Source: Bradyrhizobium sp. B097
GTDB lineage: Bacteria > Pseudomonadota > Alphaproteobacteria > Rhizobiales > Xanthobacteraceae
Assembly (NCBI RefSeq): GCF_038957035.1
Contig: NZ_CP152412.1
Location: forward strand, 4,646,501 to 4,710,500
Length of the DNA: 64,000 nucleotides
Direction: 5' to 3'
The notes below the pieces were generated by a model. It did no database searches. It saw only the letters and a program-made list of their open reading frames with translations, and was not told where the DNA came from. Positions 56,663 through 64,000 of this stretch are shown one piece after another; the first letter of the stretch is position 1, and the number at the start of each line of letters is the position of its first letter. Both the position numbers and the translations under genes were made by a program.

Positions 56663-59600
56663 TCATGCAGCCTTTTTGGTCTCCGCGAGATTGGCGAGCT
56701 GGCGCAGGATCTCGGTGGTGCCGGCGAGCCGCTCTTCCGGCGTCTCCCAGTCCTGGAAGAACACCACCTTCATGTCCGGCCGCACCTTGGCGGCCTGGCC
56801 GTGCTGACGGATGAAGGCCACCAGCCGCTCCGGATGCGCGAAGCTGTTGTCGCGGAACGCGATCACGGCGCCCTTCGGACCGGCATCGACCTTCCCGACA
56901 TTGGCCCTGCGGCAGTAGGCCTTGATCGCGGCGACCTTGAACAGGTAGCGGACTTCGTCCGGCAGCACGCCGAAGCGATCGCGCATCTCGGCGGCGAAGC
57001 TGTCGATCTCGTCGTCGGTCTCGAGATCGGCGAGGCGGCGATAGAGCGACAGCCGCACGCTGAGATCGTTGACGTAGTCCTCGGGGATCAGGACCGGCAT
57101 GCCGATCGTGATCTGCGGCGACCAGCGGTCGGCAGCGGGCTCGGCGACGCCGGCCTTGAGGTTGATGATCGCCTCCTCCAACATCGACTGGTACAGCTCG
57201 AAGCCGACTTCCTTGATGTGGCCGGACTGCTCCTCGCCGAGCAGATTGCCGGCGCCGCGAATGTCGAGGTCGTGCGAGGCGAGCTGGAAGCCCGCGCCCA
57301 GCGTCTCCAGCGATTGCAACACCTTCAGCCGCCGCTCTGCCTGTACCGTGATCTTCTGCTGCGCCGGCAGGGTGAACAGCGCATAGGCGCGCAGCTTCGA
57401 CCGGCCGACGCGGCCGCGCAGCTGGTAGAGCTGGGCGAGACCGAACATGTCGGCGCGGTGCACGATCAGCGTGTTGGCATTCGGGATGTCGAGACCGGAC
57501 TCCACGATCGTGGTCGACAGCAGGATGTCGTATTTGCCGTCGTAGAACGCGGACATGATGTCCTCGATCACGGTCGGCGGCATCTGGCCGTGGGCGACCG
57601 CGACCTTCATCTCCGGCACGTTCTTGTCGAGGAAATCCTTGACGCCGGCGAGGTCTTCGATCCGCGGCACCACGTAGAACGCCTGCCCGCCGCGGTAGCG
57701 CTCGCGCAGCAGCGCCTCGCGGATCATCAGCGGATCGTGCGGCGCCACGAAGGTGCGCACCGCAAGGCGATCGACCGGCGGCGAGGCAATGATCGAGAGT
57801 TCGCGGACGCCGGTCAGCGCGAGTTGCAGCGTGCGTGGGATCGGGGTGGCCGACAGCGTCAGTACGTGGACCTGGGCGCGCAGCTGCTTCAGCCGCTCCT
57901 TGTGGCTGACGCCGAAGTGCTGCTCCTCGTCGACGATCAGGAGGCCGAGGTCCTTGAACTTGATCGCCTTGCCGAGCAGCGCATGGGTGCCGACGACGAT
58001 GTCGACATTGCCGTCGGTGAGCCCCTTCTTGACCTGGCTCAATTCCTTGGTCGACACCAGCCGCGAGGCCTGCGCCACGTTGACCGGGAAGCCGCGGAAG
58101 CGCTCGGTGAAGGTGCGCGAGTGCTGCCGCGCCAGCAGCGTGGTCGGCACCACGACCGCGACCTGCCTGCCTTCGAGCGCGACGGCGAACGCCGCGCGCA
58201 GCGCCACTTCGGTCTTACCGAATCCGACGTCGCCGCAGATCAGGCGGTCCATCGGGCGGCCGATTTCGAGGTCCTTCAAGGTCGAGTTGATGGCCCCTAA
58301 CTGATCCTCGGTCTCCTCATAGGGGAAGCGCGCGCAGAACTCGTCATAGACATGCGGCTGCAGCGGGAATTTCGGCGCCTCGTGCAGCTGCCGCTCGGCC
58401 GCGATCTTGATCAATTCGCCGGCGATCTCGCGGATCCGGTTCTTGAGCTTCGCCTTGCGCGCCTGCCAGCCGCCGCCACCCAGACGGTCGAGCTCGACAT
58501 TGGCGCTGTCGGAGCCGTAGCGCGACAACAGCTCGATGTTCTCGACCGGCAGGAACAGCTTGGTCTCCGCGGCATAATGCAGTTCGAGACAATCATGCGG
58601 CGCGCCGGAGACTTCCAGCGTCTGCAGCCCGACAAAGCGGCCGATGCCGTGCTCGACATGGACCACGAGATCGCCGGTCGCAAGGCTCGTCACCTCGGAA
58701 ATGAAATTGTCGAGCTTGCGGCTCGCCTTGCGCGGCCGCACCAGGCGGTCGCCGAGTATGTCCTGCTCGCTGATGACGGCGAATTCGTCGGTCTCGAAGC
58801 CGGACTCCATGCCCACCACGGCCAGCATGGTCTCGTTGCGCGGGGTCGCCTGCACGATCCGCCAGGTGTTGACGCTGGTCGTGTTGAGCAGCTTGTGGTC
58901 GCGCAACATCGCGCCCATGCGGTCGCGCGATCCCTCGCTCCACAGCGCGACGATCACCTTCTTGCGCTGCGACTGCAACGCACCGATATGGCCGACCACG
59001 GCCTCGAACACGTTGACATTGCCGTCGGCGCGCTCCGGCGCGAAATTGCGGCCCTGCCGCGCGCCGGCGTCGAACACGTCGGGCGAGCCTTCCGGCACCG
59101 CGAACGGCGTCAGCCGCGCCAGCGGTGCCTCGCCGAGCAGCCTGGTCCATTCGGCCTCGGACAGATAGAGCTTGTCCGGCGGCAACGGCTTGTAGATCGC
59201 GCCGCTGCCGGGATGCTCCAGCGCCTCGCGCCGCGCGTCATAGTAGTCGGCAATCTGCGTGAAGCGCTCGCGCGCGGCATCCTCGCCCTGCGGCTCGATC
59301 GCAATCGTTGCGCCGTCGAGATAGTCGAACAGCGTGTCCATCCGCTCCTGGAACAACGGCAGCCAGTGCTCCATGCCGGGATGGCGCCGTCCCTCGGAGA
59401 CCGCCTCATAGAGCTGGTCGTCGCGTCCCGGCGCGCCGAACGCGGCGACATAACCCATGCGGAAGCGCCGGATGGTTTCGGTCGTGAGCTGGAATTCGGA
59501 CACCGGCACGAGGTCGAGCCCGCGCATGTCGAGCAGCGTGCGTTGGGTCTCGGCATCGAAGGTGCGGATAGACTCGAGCGAGTCGCCGAAGAAGTCGAAC

Positions 59601-60181
59601 CGAACCGGCTGGTCGAGGCCGGCCGGAAACAGATCGAGGATGCCGCCGCGCACCGCATATTCGCCGGGCTCGCGCACCGTGGATGAACGGGTGTAGCCAT
59701 TGTGTTCGAGCCAGGCCACGACCGAATCCATCGGCACCACGTTGCCGGGCGCAACCGACAGCGCCTGCGCTGCGACCTGATCGCGCGCCGGCACCCGCTG
59801 CACGGCGGCGTTCACGGTCGTGAGTACGATCAGCGGCTTGTCGCTGCCGACCAGCCGCGACAGCTTGGCAAGCGCGGTCAACCGCTGCGCCAGAATGCCG
59901 GAATGCGGCGAGACGCGGTCATAGGGCTGGCAGTCCCAGGCTGGAACCTGCATGACCGCGATATCGGGCGCAAAGAACTCCAGCGCGCGGGCGAGCTGCT
60001 GCATCCGCGCGCCGTCGCGGCACACCACTGCGAGGCTGACCGCCGGCCGCTTCGGCTGCGCGGCAATGGCGCGCGCCAGATCGGAGATGACGAGCCCTTC
60101 GGCGCCCTCGGCGACGTTAGCGATGGTCAGCACCCGGCCGGGCGCAAGCATCGCGGCCGGCGATTTCATCGGCTGCTTCAT
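56663..60181 (-). CDS. mfd: Transcription-repair coupling factor Mfd
   Basis: A 1172-residue protein. N-terminal UvrB-homology region (Q-V-P-A-W-D-C-Q-P-Y-D-R-V-S-P), RNA-polymerase-interacting CarD-like domain (G-D-L-V-V-H-V-E-H-G-I-G-R-F-V-G-L), RecG-like translocase with Walker A G-D-V-G-F-G-K-T-E, DEEQ box I-V-D-E-E-Q-H-F-G-V and helicase motif VI Q-L-R-G-R-V-G-R-S, then the TRCF C-terminal domain. It removes RNA polymerase stalled at lesions and recruits UvrA. Its start overlaps the sdhE stop by 4 bases. Confidence 0.97.
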   Translation of the reverse strand: MKQPMKSPAAMLAPGRVLTIANVAEGAEGLVISDLARAIAAQPKRPAVSLAVVCRDGARMQQLARALEFFAPDIAVMQVPAWDCQPYDRVSPHSGILAQRLTALAKLSRLVGSDKPLIVLTTVNAAVQRVPARDQVAAQALSVAPGNVVPMDSVVAWLEHNGYTRSSTVREPGEYAVRGGILDLFPAGLDQPVRFDFFGDSLESIRTFDAETQRTLLDMRGLDLVPVSEFQLTTETIRRFRMGYVAAFGAPGRDDQLYEAVSEGRRHPGMEHWLPLFQERMDTLFDYLDGATIAIEPQGEDAARERFTQIADYYDARREALEHPGSGAIYKPLPPDKLYLSEAEWTRLLGEAPLARLTPFAVPEGSPDVFDAGARQGRNFAPERADGNVNVFEAVVGHIGALQSQRKKVIVALWSEGSRDRMGAMLRDHKLLNTTSVNTWRIVQATPRNETMLAVVGMESGFETDEFAVISEQDILGDRLVRPRKASRKLDNFISEVTSLATGDLVVHVEHGIGRFVGLQTLEVSGAPHDCLELHYAAETKLFLPVENIELLSRYGSDSANVELDRLGGGGWQARKAKLKNRIREIAGELIKIAAERQLHEAPKFPLQPHVYDEFCARFPYEETEDQLGAINSTLKDLEIGRPMDRLICGDVGFGKTEVALRAAFAVALEGRQVAVVVPTTLLARQHSRTFTERFRGFPVNVAQASRLVSTKELSQVKKGLTDGNVDIVVGTHALLGKAIKFKDLGLLIVDEEQHFGVSHKERLKQLRAQVHVLTLSATPIPRTLQLALTGVRELSIIASPPVDRLAVRTFVAPHDPLMIREALLRERYRGGQAFYVVPRIEDLAGVKDFLDKNVPEMKVAVAHGQMPPTVIEDIMSAFYDGKYDILLSTTIVESGLDIPNANTLIVHRADMFGLAQLYQLRGRVGRSKLRAYALFTLPAQQKITVQAERRLKVLQSLETLGAGFQLASHDLDIRGAGNLLGEEQSGHIKEVGFELYQSMLEEAIINLKAGVAEPAADRWSPQITIGMPVLIPEDYVNDLSVRLSLYRRLADLETDDEIDSFAAEMRDRFGVLPDEVRYLFKVAAIKAYCRRANVGKVDAGPKGAVIAFRDNSFAHPERLVAFIRQHGQAAKVRPDMKVVFFQDWETPEERLAGTTEILRQLANLAETKKAA

Positions 60182-60468
60182 GCGCTGGGATCCGCCACCC
60201 GGAACGCCTTGATGCGGGCAAACAGCGCGGTCTGATGCTCGGCAGCCAGCACCCTATCGCCGGTCAGCGCGGCATAGAGGTCGGGATCCGGTACCTCGAT
60301 CAAATGCTCGAGCTCGTCCAGCTCCTGATCGGACAGGTCGGCGATGGTCGAATCGGCAAACCGGCCGAGGATCAGGTCCATCTCCCGGGTGCCGCGATGC
60401 CAGCAGCGAAACAAAAGCCGCTTGCGGCGGTCATCGAGCCCGTGGCTCGATCGTGTCGATCCCGTCAT
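60178..60468 (-). CDS. sdhE: FAD assembly factor SdhE
   Basis: A 96-residue protein from ATG 60468 (an in-frame ATG at 60492 would add eight residues). The core R-R-K-R-L-L-F-R-C-W-H-R-G-T-R-E-M-D-L-I-L-G-R-F carries the conserved R-G-x-x-E motif of SdhE/Sdh5 proteins, which attach FAD to the succinate dehydrogenase flavoprotein. Overlapping ATGA with mfd indicates co-translation. The gene pair is divergent from recG. Confidence 0.93.
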   Translation of the reverse strand: MTGSTRSSHGLDDRRKRLLFRCWHRGTREMDLILGRFADSTIADLSDQELDELEHLIEVPDPDLYAALTGDRVLAAEHQTALFARIKAFRVADPSA

Positions 60469-60491
60469 GTCCCAAAATCCATCGAACGCCA

Positions 60492-60518
60492 AAAGCCCGG
60501 ACGTGCCGGGCGGGCTTG
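60492..60518 (-). terminator. Terminator-like hairpin upstream of sdhE
   Basis: On the minus strand AAGCCCG-CCCGGCACGTC-CGGGCTT runs into TTTTGG, 22 bp before the sdhE start codon. It could act as an attenuator in the sdhE-mfd leader or be a remnant of the adjacent repeat. Confidence 0.35.
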
Positions 60519-60584
60519 ATATAGCGATGGCCGGGGCCGATGTCAGCCCTCTTTCGCCGCGTTTTGGAGATGCTTTGGGCGCAT

Positions 60585-60720
60585 GCCGTCATTGCCGGGC
60601 TTGCGTGCCCGTCGAAGCCTTGGTGCAGGCCCTTGGCGCAGCTCTTGGCGTAGACGGGACCCGGCAACTCACGCTCGCTTAAAAAAGACGTGGATGCCCG
60701 GCACAAGGCCGGGCATGACT
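60585..60720. repeat. Dispersed repeat, 'GTCATTGCCGGGC' family
   Basis: CGTCATTGCCGGGCTTGCGT at the left and ATGCCCGGC-ACAAG-GCCGGGCAT (60694-60716) at the right, the latter a perfect 9-bp hairpin. A Bradyrhizobium-type intergenic repeat (recalled). Confidence 0.6.
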
Positions 60721-60746
60721 TGTCGAAACGGACCTAGATTCTCCAG

Positions 60747-62855
60747 ATGCGCCCCAGCCTGCTCAATCCGCTGTTTGCCCAGGTCACGACCCTCCAGGGT
60801 GTCGGCCCGAAGCAGGACAAGCTGCTGCGCTATCTGCTCGACCGCAGCGAGACGCCGCGGCTGGTGGATCTGCTGCTGCATTTGCCGGCGAGCGTGATCG
60901 ATCGGCGCGCGCGGCCGAAGATCCGCGACGCCGCGGTCGGAACCATGGTGACGCTCGAGGTCACCGTCGACCGCCATCGCCCCCCGCCGCCGCGCAATTC
61001 GCGCGCGCCCTACCTCGTCTATGCCAGCGACGACACCGGTGACGTCGTGCTGACCTTCTTCCGCGCCCAGCCCGGCTATGTCGAAAAGCTGCTGCCGGTC
61101 GGCGAGAAGCGCTACGTCTCCGGCACGCTGGCGATGTATGACGGCATCCCGCAGATCGTGCATCCCGACCGCGTCGTCGATGAGGCCGGCTTCGCAAAAC
61201 TGTCCGGCATCGATCCGGTCTATCCGCTGACCGAGGGGCTCGCGATCGGCTCGCTCCGCCGCGCCATCGCGCAGGCGCTGACCAAGCTGCCGGACCTGCC
61301 GGAGTGGATCAGTCCCGAGGTGCTGCGCCGTTGCAACTTCCCGCCGATCAGGGAGGCGCTGACCCGCGTCCATGTTCCGGTCGAGCTGACCGACATCCTA
61401 CCCGACGGCCCGTTCTGGTCGCGGCTTGCGTTCGACGAACTGCTCGCCGGCCAGCTCGCGCTGGCGCTGATCCGCGCCACGCTGCGCCGCCCCGCCGGCG
61501 TCCGCAACGCCGGCGACGGCCACCTGCGCAATCGGATCATCGATGCCCTGCCCTATGCGCTGACCAAGTCACAGCAGCAGGCGGTCGCGGCGATCATCGC
61601 GGACCTGCAACAGCCGGTGCGGATGTTGCGCCTCGTGCAGGGCGATGTCGGTTCCGGCAAGACCGTGGTGGCACTGCTGGCGGCCGCCGCCGTCGCCGAA
61701 GCCGGCAAGCAGGCCGCGCTGATGGCGCCGACCGAAATCCTGGCGCGCCAGCACATCAAGACCATCGCGCCGCTCGCCGAGCGCGCCGGCATGCGCGTCG
61801 CCATCCTCACCGGCCGCGAGAAAGGCAAGGAGCGCCGCGAGCTATTGGCCCAGCTCGAAGCCGGGGAGATCGACCTGTTGGTCGGCACCCACGCGCTGAT
61901 CCAGGACGACGTGATCTACAAGGCGCTGGCGCTCGCCGTGGTCGACGAGCAGCATCGCTTCGGCGTGCGCGAGCGCCTCGCGCTGACCTCCAAGGGCGAG
62001 GCCGTCGACGTGCTGGTGCTGAGCGCCACCCCGATCCCGCGCACGCTGGTGTTGACCTATTTCGGCGACATGGACGTCTCGGAGCTGCGCGAAAAGCCCG
62101 CCGGCCGCCAGCCGATCGACACCCGCGCGGTGCCGATGAGCCGGATCGAGGATGTCATGGACGGCGTCGGCCGCGCGCTCAGTGCCGGCAAGCTGGTCTA
62201 CTGGATCTGCCCGCTGGTCGATGAATCCGAGGCCGAGGGCACCGAGCACCTCACCAACGCGACCGAACGTTTCGAGTCGCTACAGAAGCGGTTCGGCGAT
62301 CGCGTCGGCCTTGTGCACGGCCAGATGAAGGGCACCGAGAAGGATCGCGTGATGGCGCAATTTGCCGCGCACGAGATCGGGCTCCTGGTCGCGACGACCG
62401 TCGTTGAGGTCGGCGTCGACGTGCCCGCGGCGACCATCATGGTGATCGAGAACGCCGAACGTTTTGGCCTTGCGCAATTGCATCAGCTGCGCGGCCGCAT
62501 CGGCCGCGGCTCGGAAGCCTCGACCTGCCTTTTGCTCTACAAAGAGCCGCTCGGCGAGATGTCGAAGGCGCGGCTGAAAGTGATCCGCGAGACCACGGAC
62601 GGCTTCCGGATCGCCGAGGAAGATCTGAAGCTGCGCGGCGAAGGCGACGTGCTCGGCATCCGCCAGAGCGGCCTGCCCGGCTATCGCATCGCGCGCTCCG
62701 AGGTGCACGGTCAGCTCATCACCCAGGCGCGCGACGAGGCGCTGCGGATCATGAAGGACGATCCGAAGCTGAAAGGCGAACGCGGCGAAGCGCTGCGTTG
62801 CCTGCTCTATCTCTATGAGCGCGACGAGGCCGTGCCGTTGATCGGCGCGGGGTAG
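60747..62855 (+). CDS. recG: ATP-dependent DNA helicase RecG
   Basis: A 702-residue protein. N-terminal wedge/OB domain (D-L-L-L-H-L-P-A-S-V-I-D-R-R, V-D-R-H-R-P-P-P), Walker A Q-G-D-V-G-S-G-K-T-V-V-A, DEQH box V-V-D-E-Q-H-R-F-G-V, motif VI Q-L-R-G-R-I-G-R-G, and the C-terminal TRG-type end G-L-P-G-Y-R-I-A. It reverses stalled replication forks and resolves R-loops. It is divergent from the sdhE-mfd unit. Confidence 0.96.
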   Translation: MRPSLLNPLFAQVTTLQGVGPKQDKLLRYLLDRSETPRLVDLLLHLPASVIDRRARPKIRDAAVGTMVTLEVTVDRHRPPPPRNSRAPYLVYASDDTGDVVLTFFRAQPGYVEKLLPVGEKRYVSGTLAMYDGIPQIVHPDRVVDEAGFAKLSGIDPVYPLTEGLAIGSLRRAIAQALTKLPDLPEWISPEVLRRCNFPPIREALTRVHVPVELTDILPDGPFWSRLAFDELLAGQLALALIRATLRRPAGVRNAGDGHLRNRIIDALPYALTKSQQQAVAAIIADLQQPVRMLRLVQGDVGSGKTVVALLAAAAVAEAGKQAALMAPTEILARQHIKTIAPLAERAGMRVAILTGREKGKERRELLAQLEAGEIDLLVGTHALIQDDVIYKALALAVVDEQHRFGVRERLALTSKGEAVDVLVLSATPIPRTLVLTYFGDMDVSELREKPAGRQPIDTRAVPMSRIEDVMDGVGRALSAGKLVYWICPLVDESEAEGTEHLTNATERFESLQKRFGDRVGLVHGQMKGTEKDRVMAQFAAHEIGLLVATTVVEVGVDVPAATIMVIENAERFGLAQLHQLRGRIGRGSEASTCLLLYKEPLGEMSKARLKVIRETTDGFRIAEEDLKLRGEGDVLGIRQSGLPGYRIARSEVHGQLITQARDEALRIMKDDPKLKGERGEALRCLLYLYERDEAVPLIGAG

Positions 62856-62864
62856 CGGCCGCCA

Positions 62865-62952
62865 CCGTCATTGCGAGCGAAGCGAAGCAATCCATCCCTC
62901 CACGTATGCGGAGCCATGGATTGCTTCGTCGCTTCGCTCCTCGCAATGACGG
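62865..62952. repeat. 88-bp palindromic repeat, left copy
   Basis: Opens CCGTCATTGCGAGCGAAGCG, with GAAGCAATCCAT/ATGGATTGCTTC arms around TCCACGTATGCGGAGCC, and closes CTCGCAATGACGG. It differs from the copy at 63287 at one base (T versus C in the centre) and has the same orientation. Confidence 0.92.
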
Positions 62953-62978
62953 TGTATACTTACGGCTGGGGGATAACC

Positions 62979-63266
62979 ATGAAACAACCGTGCGTATACA
63001 TCTTTGCGAATAAGCGTCACGGCACCATTTACACCGGCGTCACCGCCAATCCGCCCAAGCGCGCGTTTGAGCATCGCGAGGGATTGGTGAAGGGATTCTC
63101 GGCCAAATATGGATGCAGGATGCTGGTCTGGTACGAGCTACACGAAACGATGTACGACGCGATCACGCGGGAAAAACAAATCAAGGCCGGCAGTCGCGCG
63201 AAGAAGATCGCGCTGATCGAGGCGCAGAATCCAAATTGGAACGACCTCTACGACACGCTGATCTAG
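62979..63266 (+). CDS. Small GIY-YIG nuclease-domain protein
   Basis: A 95-residue single-domain protein from ATG 62979 with GGGGGA upstream. The GIY-YIG fold is clear: C-V-Y-I-F-A-N ... T-I-Y-T-G-V-T-A-N-P-P-K-R-A-F-E-H-R, with the catalytic Arg region and a metal-binding Glu in T-R-E-K-Q-I-K-A-G. The same frame is open without a stop through the left 88-bp repeat. Such small UvrC-like GIY-YIG proteins are widespread and uncharacterised. Here the gene sits between two direct copies of the repeat. Confidence 0.92.
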   Translation: MKQPCVYIFANKRHGTIYTGVTANPPKRAFEHREGLVKGFSAKYGCRMLVWYELHETMYDAITREKQIKAGSRAKKIALIEAQNPNWNDLYDTLI

Positions 63267-63286
63267 GTGCCCTCAGCGCCCCTCCG

Positions 63287-63374
63287 CCGTCATTGCGAGC
63301 GAAGCGAAGCAATCCATCCCTCCACGTACGCGGAGCCATGGATTGCTTCGTCGCTTCGCTCCTCGCAATGACGG
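63287..63374. repeat. 88-bp palindromic repeat, right copy
   Basis: Identical to 62865-62952 apart from one central base, in direct orientation, 422 bp away. It starts 20 bp after the GIY-YIG stop. Confidence 0.92.
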
Positions 63375-63391
63375 GGATAGAGCGGAGGGTC

Positions 63392-64000
63392 CTACTCCAC
63401 CTTCGCCGGCGCGGGTTGCGTGGCCGGCTGCAACGAGGCCTGGTTGGCGACGCGGGCAGCGTTGGCCATGCCGGCGAGCGCCGCGGCGCGCTGCTTCTGA
63501 TCGTTGCTGCCAGGCTGCACCACGCCGGCCGACATGATCAGCGTCGCGGCATCCTCGGTGCTCATCTCGATCTCGATGATCTTGCTCCTCGGCACGTAGA
63601 AGAAGAAGCCGGTGGTCGGGTTCGGCGCACATGGCAGGAACACCGAGATATGCTCCTCCTCCCCGGGCAGGCTGGCCGCGAGCTCGGCGCTCGGCGCCTG
63701 CGAGATCAGCACGATCGACCACATCCCGGGCGAAGGAAACTCGACCAGGCCGACGCGGCGAAAGCTCGAGCCGTTGCCAGAGAACAGCGTCTCGAACACC
63801 TGCTTGAGGCCGCGATAGATCGCACGCACCGCAGGAATCCGTCCGAGCAGCCGCTCGCCGAGATCGACCAGGGTCCGCCCGATCAGGTTGGCGGTGAGGA
63901 AGCCGAGCAGCGTCAGCGCGATGACGGCGACGATCAGGCCGGAACCCGGCAATCCGAACGGCAGATAGGTTTCCGGCCGGTAGGCCGTGGGCACGAACGG
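63392..64000 (-). CDS. DUF502 membrane protein (5' end outside window)
   Basis: At least 202 residues are visible; the frame stays open through the right edge. An apparent GTG at 63994 lies within the conserved P-T-A-Y-R-P-E-T-Y-L segment of DUF502 proteins, so the true start is upstream outside the window. A transmembrane span (G-S-G-L-I-V-A-V-I-A-L-T-L-L-G-F-L) and the family motif I-P-A-V-R-A-I-Y-R-G-L-K-Q-V-F-E-T follow, then F-F-F-Y-V-P-R-S. The C-terminal tail is Ala/Pro/Gln-rich. Function is unknown. Confidence 0.85.
   Translation of the reverse strand, partial: PFVPTAYRPETYLPFGLPGSGLIVAVIALTLLGFLTANLIGRTLVDLGERLLGRIPAVRAIYRGLKQVFETLFSGNGSSFRRVGLVEFPSPGMWSIVLISQAPSAELAASLPGEEEHISVFLPCAPNPTTGFFFYVPRSKIIEIEMSTEDAATLIMSAGVVQPGSNDQKQRAAALAGMANAARVANQASLQPATQPAPAKVE

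Noticed and set aside
62871..62978. Upstream extension of the GIY-YIG gene through the left 88-bp repeat
   Set aside because: No suitable start or ribosome-binding site there; ATG 62979 has GGGGGA upstream and begins at the conserved domain.

Overview
The window looks like chromosomal DNA of a Bradyrhizobium-type alphaproteobacterium (Nitrobacteraceae). The evidence is high GC throughout, alphaproteobacterial signals (a GAAC-N7-GAAC LexA box and a GGAAC-N16-CGTT EcfG-type promoter), family content typical of the group (NasS/NasT, phosphatidylcholine synthase, IalB, HspQ, DUF982, DUF2147, DUF502) and several dispersed palindromic repeat families I associate with Bradyrhizobium intergenic regions. 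The species assignment is inference. No rRNA, tRNA, CRISPR array, prophage or insertion sequence was seen.

Region 1 (1-7150), signalling and small genes. A cytoplasmic poly-HAMP sensor kinase runs off the left edge. It is divergent from a double-PAS hybrid kinase that has an EcfG-type promoter. Next come a 60-residue zinc-ribbon protein, a LexA-box-controlled coiled-coil gene divergent from a DUF3072 gene, and two convergent DUF982 paralogues.

Region 2 (7263-14840). A UvrD/Rep-like helicase, a class III nucleotide cyclase with two CxxC pairs, a PilZ protein, then an MFS transporter, a flavin monooxygenase/acyl-CoA dehydrogenase-like gene broken by one missing base, a VOC protein, and a Spy/CpxP-like (LTXXQ) periplasmic protein.

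Region 3 (15296-24831). A catabolic ABC-importer operon (Tat-exported binding protein, two permeases, ATPase, D-2-hydroxyacid dehydrogenase, amidase), then an acidic Pro/Glu-rich protein, a PheC-like periplasmic protein and a DUF2147 protein.

Region 4 (24984-33901). A cupin and RraA-like pair divergent from the 5-oxoprolinase genes pxpBCA, small secreted and membrane proteins, the nitrate-sensing pair nasST, rimO, and a compact unit encoding a 29-residue arginine-rich peptide.

Region 5 (33944-48242). A class III aminotransferase, quinone oxidoreductase, TerC, phosphatidylcholine synthase, a UbiH-type monooxygenase, an AEC carrier, HspQ, an MFS exporter, IalB, a family 5 peptide-binding protein, and an adjacent adenylating-enzyme homologue and GGDEF homologue that both lack their signature catalytic motifs.

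Region 6 (48345-64000). A 1967-residue repeat adhesin on the minus strand, a caspase-Sel1 protein, mfd overlapping sdhE, divergent recG, a small GIY-YIG nuclease gene lying between two 88-bp direct copies of a palindromic repeat, and a DUF502 membrane protein cut by the right edge.
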